Below, piece after piece: positions 26,686 to 35,338 of a stretch of DNA of 64,000 nucleotides. The DNA is from Betaproteobacteria bacterium (GTDB taxonomy: Bacteria > Pseudomonadota > Gammaproteobacteria > Burkholderiales > Usitatibacteraceae). The translations under genes were made by a program, and so were the position numbers. The notes below the pieces were generated by a model, which ran no database searches, was not told the DNA's origin, and saw nothing but the letters and a program-made list of their open reading frames with translations. Numbering within the stretch: position 1 is the first letter of the stretch; each line of letters begins with the position of its first letter. The DNA lies in assembly GCA_016709665.1 (NCBI GenBank), contig JADJMI010000001.1, positions 434,001 to 498,000 of the forward strand. Direction: 5' to 3'.

Positions 26686-27609
26686 ATGACCTGCGCCTGG
26701 ATCACCCACCGGGACTGCCGGCTGCACGAAATGGGGCCCGGCCATCCGGAATGCCCCGAGCGGCTCGACGCGATCTCGGATCACCTGCTCGCCCAGGGGC
26801 TCATGACGCTCATGATCCCCTACGACGCGCCGGAAGCCACCGTGGAACAGCTCGAACGCGCCCACACCGCGCACCACGTGCTCGAGATGCTGAACGCGGC
26901 GCCGGCCGAGGGTTACATCCACGTCGACCCGGACACCGCGATGAACCCGCATTCGGTCAAGGCGGCGCTGCGTTCGGCCGGCGCGGCGGTGCTCGCGACG
27001 GACCTCGTCGTGAAGGGCGAGGTGAAGACGGCCTTCTGCGCCGTGCGCCCGCCGGGGCACCACGCCACCCGCGACGCCGCGATGGGGTTCTGCTTCTTCA
27101 ACAACGCGGCCGTCGGCATCCGCCACGCCCTCGACGTGCACGGCATCGAGCGCGTCGCGCTCATCGACATCGACGTGCACCATGGCAACGGCAGCGAGGA
27201 CATCCTGGCCGCCGACCCGCGCGTGCTCATGGCCTCGACCTTCCAGAAGGGCCTCTACCCCTTCCAGGGCGACGAGCCCAAGGGGCTCAACATGGTGAAC
27301 GTGGGCCTGCCCTACGGCGCCAAGGGCGACCAGTTGAAGGCCGCGGTGCTGGAATACTGGATGCCGGCCTTCGAGGCGTTCCGCCCGCAGATCCTCTACA
27401 TCTCCGCCGGCTTCGACGCGCATCGCCTCGACGACATGGCGAACCTCGGCTTCGTCGAGGAGGACTACGCCTGGGTCACGGAACAGCTCGTGAACGTGGC
27501 GCACGAGCACTGCGCCGGGCGCGTCGTGTCGTTGCTCGAGGGCGGCTACAACCTCGGCGCGCTCTCGCGAAGCGTCGCGGCCCACCTGCGCGAGCTGATC
27601 GCCGCCTGA
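26686..27609 (+). CDS. Histone deacetylase family protein (class II, acetylpolyamine/acetoin-type)
   Basis: A 307-residue zinc-dependent deacetylase of the arginase-fold HDAC/AcuC/AphA family. It has the catalytic His pair in RPPGHHATRDAAMGFCFFNN, the zinc ligands in ALIDIDVHHGNGSEDI, a further Asp in SAGFDAHRLDD, and the GGYNLGALSRSV end motif. GGAGGAG before the ATG gives a strong ribosome site. Bacterial members deacetylate polyamines, acetoin-related compounds or proteins; the substrate cannot be deduced. It is divergent from the channel-like gene and convergent with the copper-chaperone gene. Confidence 0.92.
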   Translation: MTCAWITHRDCRLHEMGPGHPECPERLDAISDHLLAQGLMTLMIPYDAPEATVEQLERAHTAHHVLEMLNAAPAEGYIHVDPDTAMNPHSVKAALRSAGAAVLATDLVVKGEVKTAFCAVRPPGHHATRDAAMGFCFFNNAAVGIRHALDVHGIERVALIDIDVHHGNGSEDILAADPRVLMASTFQKGLYPFQGDEPKGLNMVNVGLPYGAKGDQLKAAVLEYWMPAFEAFRPQILYISAGFDAHRLDDMANLGFVEEDYAWVTEQLVNVAHEHCAGRVVSLLEGGYNLGALSRSVAAHLRELIAA

Positions 27610-27631
27610 ATTCGGGGACGCGACCCGCCCG

Positions 27632-28093
27632 CTAGTGCTTGTGGCCCTTGTGCTTGCTGCCGTCGTCACCCGGCGCGCGGGCCTCGGCCTTCACTTCCTG
27701 CGTGAACTTCTTGCCGTCCTTGCCCACGAACGTGAGCGTGATGGGCACGGCGGCGCCCTTGTCGATGGGCTTCACCAGGTCCATCAGCATCACGTGGTAG
27801 CCGCCGGGCTTCAGCTCGACCGTCTTTCCGGCCGGCAGCGCGAGCGAATCGACGGCGCGCATCTGCATCACGTTGTCCTTCATCGACATCTCGTGCACCT
27901 CGACCACCTTCGCCACGGGAGAGGCGGCCGAGACCAGCTTCGCCTCGCTATCGCTCTTCACCTTCATGAAGGCGCCCGTCGCCTTCTGGGCGGGCACGGT
28001 GGAGCGCACCCAGGGGTCGGAGACGGTGACCTGGGCGGCAGCGGGAAAGGCGGCGAGGGATGCGGCGACCGCGAGCGCGAAACGGATCTTCAT
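27632..28093 (-). CDS. Periplasmic copper chaperone PCu(A)C
   Basis: A 153-residue exported protein of the PCu(A)C (DUF461) family. A signal peptide (MKIRFALAVAASLAAFPAAA) precedes a cupredoxin-like domain. The copper site H-x-M-x(n)-M...H-x-M is present as VHEMSMKDNVMQMR and GGYHVMLMDL. The tail is a Lys/His string (KHKGHKH), an extra metal-binding end. The family delivers Cu(I) to the CuA or CuB centre of cytochrome oxidase. It lies downstream of a ZnuD-like receptor gene on the same strand, suggesting a shared metal theme. Confidence 0.9.
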   Translation of the reverse strand: MKIRFALAVAASLAAFPAAAQVTVSDPWVRSTVPAQKATGAFMKVKSDSEAKLVSAASPVAKVVEVHEMSMKDNVMQMRAVDSLALPAGKTVELKPGGYHVMLMDLVKPIDKGAAVPITLTFVGKDGKKFTQEVKAEARAPGDDGSKHKGHKH

Positions 28094-28165
28094 GGGGGTT
28101 CCTTACGGGCAGTGTGGTCCCGCCTCAAGGACGGGGAACGATGGATGATTTTACCAGCGCGCCGC

Positions 28166-30202
28166 TCAATACTCGCCGCGCAGGCCGACGAGGACCGACC
28201 GGCCCATGAGCGGGGCCACGTCCTTCAGGTACGAGGTATGCACCCGCATGTCGCGGTCGAGCAGGTTCGTGCCCTGCAGGAACACGACGAGGCCGGGACG
28301 GCGCTCGCCGATCCGCCAGGCGAATTCCGCGTCGACGCGCGTGTAGCCCGGGGTCGCGGTCTCGAGGTCGGCGACGCGATCCTGCTCGCGCACCCGCGTG
28401 GCCGTGAGCCACCCCGAAGCGCGGCCAGAACTCCCCTCCAGCGACGCGCCGAAGCGCGCGGGCGAAATGCGCGGCAGGTTCCCGCCGCCCGTGAGCTTGC
28501 CCCGCACCTGGTCGCCGAAGAGCCGCACACTCCACGGCGAACCTTCGGGCTTCCAGCGCAGTTCGGCCTCCACGCCCTGGAAGCGCGCATCGGCCTGCGT
28601 GAACTGCTGGAAGAGCAACTCGCCGTCCGGCGCGAGGTTGCCGGCATCGTCGACGAGGTCCGCCACGCCGTCGCCGTCCTCGTCGCGGCTGGCGGCGTAC
28701 ACGTAGTCGCGCACGCGGTTGGCGAACACGTTCACCTTCCACTGCAGCGCCCCTTCGACGCGGCGCACCATGAGGTCGACGTTGCGCGAGACCTCCTTGC
28801 GCAGGCCGGGATCGCCCACCTCGAAGGACTCGGTGGCGCCGTGCGGACCGTTCGAGTAGAGCTCCTCCGCGGCCGGCGCGCGCTCGGCGCGCGTGGCGTG
28901 GACGCTGAAGCGGTAACCGGGCGCGAAGGCCCACACCGCGCCGGCCGAGAAGGTGCCCAGGCTGAAGCGGCGCGAAGGCAGGTCCCCCTCCGGCTTGTGC
29001 TCCTCGCGCTCCCAGCGCAGCCCCGCGTCGAGCGTCCAGGCGCCGAGCTTCTTCTGCTCGACCAGGAACACCGCCGAGGTCCGCGTGTTCGTCTTCGGGA
29101 CCACGACTTCCTCGCCCACCGCGGAGAAGTCCCGCCCGGAAAGCTGGAAGCCCAGGGCGCCCTGGCCGTCCTTCCAGGGCACGTGGCCCAGTTCGAGGCG
29201 CCCTTCCTTCGCCTTGTTGGCGAAAGTCGTGCCGACCTCGCCGGTGCTCTCGATCTCGCGGTGCTCGTAGTCGTTCCAGCCCAGGCGCACCTTGGCGCGC
29301 GTGATGCCGGGCAGCGGGTTCTCGATCTCGGAGGAACCCTGCCAGCGCGTCTGCCGGAGCGAGATCGTGAGGCCCTCGCCCGAGGGGATGCCGTAGTCGC
29401 TCTCGAGGCGGGAGACGCCCAACCCCGCGAAGCCGGCCGCACCGACCCACGAGGCGCCGGCACCGCCGGCACGCGAATCGATCGAGGTGCCGGGCAGACG
29501 TCCGGTGGGGCTGTCCTCGTCGTCCTTCACGGCTCGGCCGGGAATCCGGTAGTCGCGCGCATCGCGCTTGAAGCCCTCGACATGAAAGGCGAAGTTGCCC
29601 GCGCCCGCCGTGAGCTCGGCCGCGCCGCTGCGCTCGCGGTTCGCGCTCCCGGCCCGCAGTTCGGCCGAACCGGTGGGCGAGGCGGGCACGAAGTCCGGCA
29701 CGAGGTCGGAGATGACGTTCACCACGCCGCCGATGGCGCCACTGCCGTACAGCAGGCTCGCGGGGCCGCGCAGCACTTCGATGCGGTGCGCGAAGAGCGG
29801 CTCCGTGGTGACGGCATGGTCCGGGCTCAGCGTGGAGACGTCGAGCGTGCCCACGCCGTTCTCGAGCACTCGCACGCGCGGCCCGTCAAGCCCGCGGATG
29901 ATCGGGCGCCCCGCCCCGGGACCGAAGGAACTGGAATGCACGCCCGTCTCGCCCGCGAGCGTGTCGCCGAGGGAGGCCGCGCGCTTGCGGCGAAGGTCGT
30001 CGCCGGTCAGCACGGTGGCGGGCTGGGCGAGGTCGACCTCCCTTCGGCCGAGGGGCGTGGCGGTGACCACGATGTCGTCGATCTTCTCGACCTTGTCGTC
30101 GGGCTTCGGCGCGGAGGATGAAGGCGCCGGCTGGGCCAGCGCGAAGGGGGATGCGGCAAGGGCGGACGCGACGGCGCCCGCCAGAAGCGAGGTGCGGAAC
30201 AT
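28166..30202 (-). CDS. TonB-dependent outer-membrane receptor, ZnuD-like
   Basis: A 678-residue receptor with a signal peptide (MFRTSLLAGAVASALAASPFALA), a TonB-box-like stretch KIDDIVVTATPL (residues 40-51) and a plug domain with RPIIRGLDGPRVRVLENGVGT. IEVLRGPASLLYGSGAIGGVVNVI and a 22-strand barrel ending in GLRGEY follow. The RPIIRGLDGPRV and LSPDHAV region is the pattern of ZnuD-type zinc/haem receptors. Energy would come from TonB/ExbBD. The frame is intact. It lies between a small Cys/His-containing protein gene and the PCu(A)C gene, all in one orientation, which supports a metal-uptake role. Confidence 0.87.
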   Translation of the reverse strand: MFRTSLLAGAVASALAASPFALAQPAPSSSAPKPDDKVEKIDDIVVTATPLGRREVDLAQPATVLTGDDLRRKRAASLGDTLAGETGVHSSSFGPGAGRPIIRGLDGPRVRVLENGVGTLDVSTLSPDHAVTTEPLFAHRIEVLRGPASLLYGSGAIGGVVNVISDLVPDFVPASPTGSAELRAGSANRERSGAAELTAGAGNFAFHVEGFKRDARDYRIPGRAVKDDEDSPTGRLPGTSIDSRAGGAGASWVGAAGFAGLGVSRLESDYGIPSGEGLTISLRQTRWQGSSEIENPLPGITRAKVRLGWNDYEHREIESTGEVGTTFANKAKEGRLELGHVPWKDGQGALGFQLSGRDFSAVGEEVVVPKTNTRTSAVFLVEQKKLGAWTLDAGLRWEREEHKPEGDLPSRRFSLGTFSAGAVWAFAPGYRFSVHATRAERAPAAEELYSNGPHGATESFEVGDPGLRKEVSRNVDLMVRRVEGALQWKVNVFANRVRDYVYAASRDEDGDGVADLVDDAGNLAPDGELLFQQFTQADARFQGVEAELRWKPEGSPWSVRLFGDQVRGKLTGGGNLPRISPARFGASLEGSSGRASGWLTATRVREQDRVADLETATPGYTRVDAEFAWRIGERRPGLVVFLQGTNLLDRDMRVHTSYLKDVAPLMGRSVLVGLRGEY

Positions 30203-30264
30203 GGGTACTCCCGGATCGAACCGAAGGGGCCGGCACGCGCGGGAGGCGCGCCGGATCGCGAGGG

Positions 30265-30651
30265 TCAGGCCGGTAGCGGTGGAGGCGCGCGGGAGCGGAA
30301 GGCGACGCGCGGGGCCGCGAAGGCCGGCGCGTCGGCGAAAGCGGCAGTCTCATGCACGGCCGCCGGCGCGGTGAAGGCCGGCCAGGCACCGACTGCCATC
30401 GAGGCGAGCTCGGCGAAGAGGGCGTGCAGCGGACAGTTTTCGCGCCCGCCGTCCTCGTCTTCGCAGGCATCGGAGGCGAAGCCACCGTCCGCGCAAAGCG
30501 CGGATTTCGTGGCGGCGTCCAGGTCCTCGAGCGCATGGCCGAGCGCATGGGTCGCAACGCCGGCCTGGCTGGCCAGGACGCAAACGCCCAGCAGCAGGGC
30601 CGCCAGGGCGCGCCGGATGAAGCCGGCCTTGATCGTGCAATCGGGTTGCAT
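30265..30651 (-). CDS. Small Cys/His-containing membrane or exported protein (DUF2946-like)
   Basis: A 128-residue protein with one N-terminal hydrophobic helix (ALAALLLGVCVLASQAGVATH), then a short domain with Cys and acidic residues (SALCADGGFASDACEDEDGG, ENCPLHALF). The end is Ala/Pro-rich. It resembles the poorly known DUF2946-type proteins that often precede TonB-dependent metal receptors, and here it sits 62 bases upstream of the ZnuD-like receptor. A metal-sensing or carrier role is plausible but unproven. The ATG at 30651 or a GTG three bases before it may be the start. Confidence 0.6.
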   Translation of the reverse strand: MQPDCTIKAGFIRRALAALLLGVCVLASQAGVATHALGHALEDLDAATKSALCADGGFASDACEDEDGGRENCPLHALFAELASMAVGAWPAFTAPAAVHETAAFADAPAFAAPRVAFRSRAPPPLPA

Positions 30652-30684
30652 CACGGAAGGAACTGTACCAGAACCCGGGACGGA

Positions 30685-31452
30685 CTAGCGACGCACGCCG
30701 GGTGCCTCCACGGCGAGGCCTCGCGCGCGATCGGCGAGGTAGAGCTCGAGAGCGAGCAGCTCCTCGCTGCCGGCGGCCGGTTGCCGCGCGCGCACGCCGA
30801 AGAAGCAGGCGCGAAGCCTTCGGTGCAACGACCCGAGCGACTGCCACTCCAGCCGGTACGCGGGCCACCCGGTGGGATGCCCCTGGCTGATGGGCTCGGC
30901 GAGCAGCGTGCGGCCCCAGCGCTCGTCGTGGCAGTGCGTGCACGCGAGGTTCAGCTGCCCGACGCGCGCGACGTAGAGCGAGCGGCCCCGCTCGTACGCT
31001 TCGCGTGCCGGGCCATCCGTCGACACCGCCACGGGCAGGCCCCGGGACTGGTGCGCGACGAAGGCCTCGAGCGCGAGCGCCTCCGGCGATTCGCGGGCGA
31101 GGTCCGGGCTGCCCTGGTGACGGCTTCGGCACGCCTCGATGCGGCCGGCGAGATCGGTGAGCCGCCCCAGCGACGGATCGTGACGCGGGTGGCGCGCCGC
31201 GACCCCTTTCATCGATGCCGCATCGGCACCGTGGCAATCGGCGCAGCGCTTGCCGTTGGCGCCGGGAGCGCGCCACAGCTCACCGCCGCGCGCCACCCAC
31301 AGCATCCCGGGATTGGCGAAATCGTCCGCCTGCAGGGCCCGCACGTCCGGGCTCTGGAATTCCGGGCCGGGCTTCAAGGGCGAGGGGCGCTTCGGCTCCT
31401 GCGCGACGGCCGCGCAGGCGAAGGCCGCCAGGAACAGCACGGCCGCCCTCAC
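30685..31452 (-). CDS. soxA: Sulfur-oxidation c-type cytochrome SoxA (dihaem)
   Basis: A 255-residue exported dihaem cytochrome. A signal peptide (RAAVLFLAAFACAAVAQ) is followed by two haem sites, CADCH in KRCADCHGADAAS and CTHCH in LACTHCHDERWG. A Cys in LHRRLRACFFGVRA is at the place of the catalytic cysteine-persulfide ligand. The motif RIEACRSRHQGSPDL is family-typical. With SoxX it attaches thiosulfate to SoxYZ. The GTG start overlaps the soxZ stop (GTGA). It is the last gene of a soxXYZA group. Confidence 0.92.
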   Translation of the reverse strand: MRAAVLFLAAFACAAVAQEPKRPSPLKPGPEFQSPDVRALQADDFANPGMLWVARGGELWRAPGANGKRCADCHGADAASMKGVAARHPRHDPSLGRLTDLAGRIEACRSRHQGSPDLARESPEALALEAFVAHQSRGLPVAVSTDGPAREAYERGRSLYVARVGQLNLACTHCHDERWGRTLLAEPISQGHPTGWPAYRLEWQSLGSLHRRLRACFFGVRARQPAAGSEELLALELYLADRARGLAVEAPGVRR

Positions 31453-31769
31453 GTCACCGCGATCGTCGCGGCGACGCGTCCCTTCACGCCCGCGTCGTCC
31501 ACCCATTCCACGACCAGCTCGCCGCTCGCCGGTGGCACGATCCAGAACGAAAGATAGGGATTGGCCGAGACGCCGGACCCGAACTCGGCCCGAAGCACCT
31601 CGACGGCGCCCAGCCGGCACACGAGCGAATTGACGACGTTCATCGGCACCGCGCGGCCGTCGGATTCGCGCCGGAAGCCCGTCTCCATGGGATGCTGGAC
31701 GAGCAGGCGGACTTCGACCGCCTCGCCGGCGCGCACGCTCGGGGAAACCTGCAGCCTCGCGAGCGCCAT
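31449..31769 (-). CDS. soxZ: Thiosulfate oxidation carrier complex protein SoxZ
   Basis: A 106-residue Ig-like SoxZ protein without a signal peptide. Motifs are VEVRLLVQHPMETGFRR and LVCRLGAVEVLRAEFG, with NPYLSFWIVPPASGELVVEW at the C-terminal half. It forms the SoxYZ heterodimer with the protein encoded just upstream and is exported with it through the twin-arginine signal on SoxY. The ATG is one base after the soxY stop, and its stop overlaps the soxA start. Confidence 0.93.
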   Translation of the reverse strand: MALARLQVSPSVRAGEAVEVRLLVQHPMETGFRRESDGRAVPMNVVNSLVCRLGAVEVLRAEFGSGVSANPYLSFWIVPPASGELVVEWVDDAGVKGRVAATIAVT

Positions 31770-31770
31770 G

Positions 31771-32232
31771 CTAGATGCCCTCGTCGATGCAGGCGGCCGA
31801 CGTGACGACCACGTGCGTCTCGCCCGACAGGAACCGGCCGCCGGTGAGTGCCGCGATGACGAGCACGCGCTGCTCCACCGCAAGCCGGATGCGGGTATCC
31901 ACCTGCGCGCGTGCCACCACCGGGCCGAAATGGTAGGCCGCGACGAAGGGGCGCGGATTGCGCTCGGCGAACACGTGCAGGTCCGTGACAAGGTCCGTGG
32001 CCGACATGGGGCTCGCCACGCGGATGCGAAGGGGGACCGAGTTGCCGTTTTCGGCGAGCGAGGGCAGTTCCACGGTGACGTCGCGCTTTTCGACCGGCCG
32101 GCCGCCCGTGATGCGCGCGATGAGCGGGGCGATGTCCTGCACCGGGAGGATGCGGTTCGACTGCGCCGCCGCCGGCAGGGCCGCCCCGGCCGCCAGGCCG
32201 CCGGCTGCCCGCAGGAAATGACGGCGACTCAA
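31771..32232 (-). CDS. soxY: Thiosulfate oxidation carrier protein SoxY, atypical C-terminus
   Basis: A 153-residue SoxY with a twin-arginine signal (SRRHFLRAAGGLAAGAALPA). The carrier domain (PVEKRDVTVELPSLAENGNS, ADLVTDLHVFAERNPRPFV) matches the family. The C-terminal swinging arm normally ends GGCGG, whose Cys carries the sulfur intermediates. Here it ends VVVTSAACIDEGI. A Cys is still present but followed by five residues, and the flanking glycines are lost. The gene overlaps soxX by four bases and is followed by soxZ. Confidence 0.9.
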   Translation of the reverse strand: MSRRHFLRAAGGLAAGAALPAAAQSNRILPVQDIAPLIARITGGRPVEKRDVTVELPSLAENGNSVPLRIRVASPMSATDLVTDLHVFAERNPRPFVAAYHFGPVVARAQVDTRIRLAVEQRVLVIAALTGGRFLSGETHVVVTSAACIDEGI

Positions 32233-32621
32233 CGAAGACTCCCCAGGTAGGCCACCACGTCCTCCACCTGTCGCGCATCGAGCACCGGCCGGCCCGCGTA
32301 CGCCGGCGCCACGCGCGCGAGCCCCTCCGTGCGATGGAACGCGGGCATCACCGCTTCCGGATTCAACCGCGTGATGTCGACGACGCGATAGCGGATCTCC
32401 CCCGGCGAGAGCCGGGTGCCGATGCCCTCGAGCGCCGGCCCCACGTCACCCGCCACCCTGACGCCCGGCACCCGGTGGCACAGCACGCAATGCCCGCCCT
32501 CGCGCGACACGAACACTTCTCGCCCGCGAGCCGCGTCGCCCGGCGGCCCGAGCGGCGCCTGTTCGAGTGAAAGCGTCGCGCACCCGGAGCCGAGAACCGC
32601 CGCGATGGCAACCGCTCTCAT
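32229..32621 (-). CDS. soxX: Sulfur-oxidation c-type cytochrome SoxX
   Basis: A 130-residue monohaem cytochrome c. The N-terminal signal is short (MRAVAIAAVLGSGCATLSLE). The haem site is CVLCH in GGHCVLCHRVPGVRVAG, and the Met ligand is probably in NPEAVMPAFHRTEG. The C-terminal helix (VLDARQVEDVVAYLGSL) is family-typical. SoxX pairs with SoxA. The start is the least certain part: the ATG at 32621 directly follows an AAGGA, and the upstream DNA is a tandem repeat (32626-32670), so the natural ribosome site may have been altered. Confidence 0.85.
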   Translation of the reverse strand: MRAVAIAAVLGSGCATLSLEQAPLGPPGDAARGREVFVSREGGHCVLCHRVPGVRVAGDVGPALEGIGTRLSPGEIRYRVVDITRLNPEAVMPAFHRTEGLARVAPAYAGRPVLDARQVEDVVAYLGSLR

Positions 32622-32625
32622 TCCT

Positions 32626-32670
32626 TCATCGGCGTTCATCGGCGTGACATCGGCGTTCATCGGCGTTTCC
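32626..32670. repeat. Tandem TTCATCGGCG repeats
   Basis: Four copies of a TTCATCGGCG-like 10-mer, the third as TGACATCGGCG, followed by TTTCCAAAG. The unit and the trailing TTCCAAAG resemble the inverted-repeat elements at 38261-38417 and 42472-42621. It lies between the soxX start and the end of the molybdenum hydroxylase gene. Confidence 0.6.
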
Positions 32671-32702
32671 AAAGACTTTCGCCAACCGTGAGCCACGATG
32701 CG

Positions 32703-34850
32703 TCAAGCCTTCTTCAACTCCCCCGGCTTGAGCGGCAGCGTCCGCACGCGCTTTCCCGTCGCGGCATGCACCGCATTGAGCACCGCGGGCATGAACGAAA
32801 GCGCCCCCGGCTCCCCATGCCCGCCCCAGAAACCGCCCGTCGGCACCAGCACCGTCTCCACCTTCGGCATTTCCGTCATGCCGGGAATCTGGAACGTGTC
32901 GAAGTTGCCTTCCACCATCCGCCCTTCCTTCACCGTGTTGGCCTGGTAGAGCATGCCGATGCAGTAGGCGGCGTTGCCCTCGGCCTGCGCGGCGCACGTA
33001 TCCGGGTTCACGACGTGTCCCGAGTCGATGGCCATCACGAAGCGGTGGATCTTGAGCTCCCCCGCCGGGTTCACCGAAACCTCCGCCACCCCGGCCGTGA
33101 AGCTGCCGAAGCCGTCCGACATCGCGATGCCGCGGAAAACGCCCGCCGGCAGCGGCGTGCCCCAGCCCGCGTGCTTCGCGGCGGCCTCGAGGACGAGACG
33201 GTTCTTGTCGCCGGGCTTGAGCATCGCGAGGCGGTACTCGAGCGGATCCTTCCCCGCCGCCTGCGCCAGCTCGTCGATGAAGCACTCGCGGTACACGGCG
33301 TTCTGCAGGCCCGGCGCGCGCCAGAAGCCCACGGGCACGTGCCCGTTGCGCATGGCGTAGTCGACCTTCTGGTTGGCGATGGTGTACGGCATGTCGTTGA
33401 GCGTCCGAACCGCCGAGAAATCGATGCCCTTCTGGATGGCCTCGGGCCGGAGCAGCGCGAGGATGGAGGGGCAGGCGATCTTCGCCTCGAAGGCGACGCA
33501 GTTGCCCTGCGCGTCGAGCCCGGCCTTCATCCGCACGAGGCTCGCGGGACGGTAATAGCCGTGGCGCATGTCTTCTTCCCGCGACCACATCATCTTCACC
33601 GGCACGCCCGGCACCTGCTTCGCGATGAGGACGCCCTGCTTCACGTAATCCTGCGGGGCGCCGCGACGGCCGAAACCCCCGCCCAGCATCATCTTGTGGA
33701 CCTCGACCTTCTCGAGGGGAACGCCCGCCGTCTCGGCCGCCGCGGCCATCGAGGCCTCCGCGTTCTGCGTGGACGTCCATACCTCGACGAAGCCGTCCGG
33801 CTTGATCCAGGCCGTGCAGGTCATCGGCTCCATGGTGGCGTGGTTGAGGTAGGGCGAGGCGTATTCCGCCTCGATCACCTTCGCCGCGCCGGCCATGGCG
33901 GTTGCGGCATCGCCCACCTTCTTCGCTTCCGGCAGCCTGGGGTCGGCGAGGCCCTCGCGGAACATGGCCAGGATGGTCTCGTCGGAAAACTTGCCGTTCG
34001 CGCCCTCGTCCCATTCGACCTTGAGCGCCTTGACGGCCTGGTTGGCGCGCCACCAGTTGTCCGCGACGACGGCCACGAAATCGGCCTCGCGCACGATCTT
34101 CTTCACCCCGCGCATCTTCTCCGCAGCCGCGGCATCGACGCTCTTCACCTTGCCGCCGAACACGGGCGACTGGAAGATCGAGGCGTGCAACATGCCGGGC
34201 AGGTCCACGTCGACGCCGAACACCGGTTTGCCGACGACCTTGTCGGGGATGTCCAGGCGGCGCACGGGCTTGCCGGCGATCTTCCAGTCCTTCGGATCGC
34301 GCAGCTTCACGTCCTTGGGCGGCTCGAGCTTCGCGGCGGCGGCGGCCACCTGGCCGTAGCGCACGCGGCGCCTGGACGCACCGTGGGTGATGACGCCCTT
34401 TTCCGCCTTGCATTCCGCGGCCGGCACCTTCCACTGCGCGGCGGCGGCCGCCACGAGCATTTCGCGGGCCGTGGCGCCGCCTTTCCTCACGTAATCCTGC
34501 GAGCTCCTCACGCCCTGGCTGCCCCCCGTGGACATGGAGCCCCAGATGCGCTTCCTCCTGATGTGCTCGTTGGGCGAGGCGAACTCGGTGGTGACCTTCA
34601 TCCAGTCGGCGTCGAGTTCCTCGGCCACGAGCTGCGCGAGCGCCGTGAGGGTGCCCTGCCCCATCTCGGAACGGGCGATGCGGATCACGACGCGGTCGTC
34701 CGGGTGGATCACCACCCATGCGTTCACCTCGGTGGGCGGCAGCCCCTTGGCGGGCGCGGCGGCCACGGGCAGCGAGAATTCGAGGGCGAGCCCCCCGCCG
34801 ACGGCGGCGGAGGCCTTGAGGAACTGGCGGCGGTCGATGGCGATCGTCAT
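32703..34850 (-). CDS. Molybdenum hydroxylase large subunit (isoquinoline 1-oxidoreductase beta/xanthine dehydrogenase family)
   Basis: A 715-residue molybdopterin-cytosine-dinucleotide subunit with a twin-arginine signal (DRRQFLKASAAVGGGLALEF), which is unlike cytoplasmic xanthine dehydrogenase but typical of the IorB/aldehyde oxidase group. Motifs are IARSEMGQGTLTALAQLVAEE, TSTQNAEASMA, the cofactor region MLGGGFGRRGAPQDY, HVPVGFWRAPGLQNA, and the catalytic Glu in GGHGEPGALSF. It probably acts in the periplasm, hydroxylating an N-heterocycle or oxidising an aldehyde with electrons passed to the Fe-S subunit encoded just upstream. The substrate is unknown. Confidence 0.9.
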   Translation of the reverse strand: MTIAIDRRQFLKASAAVGGGLALEFSLPVAAAPAKGLPPTEVNAWVVIHPDDRVVIRIARSEMGQGTLTALAQLVAEELDADWMKVTTEFASPNEHIRRKRIWGSMSTGGSQGVRSSQDYVRKGGATAREMLVAAAAAQWKVPAAECKAEKGVITHGASRRRVRYGQVAAAAAKLEPPKDVKLRDPKDWKIAGKPVRRLDIPDKVVGKPVFGVDVDLPGMLHASIFQSPVFGGKVKSVDAAAAEKMRGVKKIVREADFVAVVADNWWRANQAVKALKVEWDEGANGKFSDETILAMFREGLADPRLPEAKKVGDAATAMAGAAKVIEAEYASPYLNHATMEPMTCTAWIKPDGFVEVWTSTQNAEASMAAAAETAGVPLEKVEVHKMMLGGGFGRRGAPQDYVKQGVLIAKQVPGVPVKMMWSREEDMRHGYYRPASLVRMKAGLDAQGNCVAFEAKIACPSILALLRPEAIQKGIDFSAVRTLNDMPYTIANQKVDYAMRNGHVPVGFWRAPGLQNAVYRECFIDELAQAAGKDPLEYRLAMLKPGDKNRLVLEAAAKHAGWGTPLPAGVFRGIAMSDGFGSFTAGVAEVSVNPAGELKIHRFVMAIDSGHVVNPDTCAAQAEGNAAYCIGMLYQANTVKEGRMVEGNFDTFQIPGMTEMPKVETVLVPTGGFWGGHGEPGALSFMPAVLNAVHAATGKRVRTLPLKPGELKKA

Positions 34851-34861
34851 GGCGGCTCTCC

Positions 34862-35338
34862 TCAGGCTTTCTTCGCGGCGGTGGCTGACGACAATTGCCC
34901 GGCGGCAGCATGAATCGCCTTGCGCACGCGCGGATAGGAGCCGCAGCGGCACAGGTTCGTCATGGCCTCGTCGATGTCCGCATCCGTGGGCTTGGGCTTC
35001 TTCGCGAGGAGCGCGACGGCGGCCATCATCATGCCGCTCTGGCAGTAGCCGCACTGGGGAACCTCGTGCTCGATCCAGGCCTTCTGGATGCGGTGCAGGC
35101 CCGGCTTGCCCAGGCCCTCGATGGTGAGGATCTTCCTGCCCACCATGTCGCCCACCTTGGCGCGACAGGAGGTGACGGGCTCGCCGTCCACGTGCACGGT
35201 GCACGCGCCGCACTGCGCGATGCCGCAGCCGTACTTGGTGCCCATGAGCTTCAGCTGGTCGCGAAGCACCCACAGCAGGGGCATGTCGGGTTCGACGTCC
35301 ACGTTGTGGACGCGACCGTTCACGGTGAGCTTGATCAT
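34862..35338 (-). CDS. (2Fe-2S)-binding subunit of the molybdenum hydroxylase (IorA-type)
   Basis: A 158-residue protein carrying two [2Fe-2S] clusters. The plant-type ferredoxin domain has GCGIAQCGACTVHVDG, with a further Cys in PVTSCRAKVGD. The C-terminal helical domain has PQCGYCQSGMMMAA and NLCRCGSYPRVRKAI. It relays electrons from the molybdenum subunit encoded 11 bases downstream to an acceptor, perhaps cytochrome c. No signal peptide is seen, so it would be exported in complex with the Tat-signal partner. Confidence 0.93.
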   Translation of the reverse strand: MIKLTVNGRVHNVDVEPDMPLLWVLRDQLKLMGTKYGCGIAQCGACTVHVDGEPVTSCRAKVGDMVGRKILTIEGLGKPGLHRIQKAWIEHEVPQCGYCQSGMMMAAVALLAKKPKPTDADIDEAMTNLCRCGSYPRVRKAIHAAAGQLSSATAAKKA

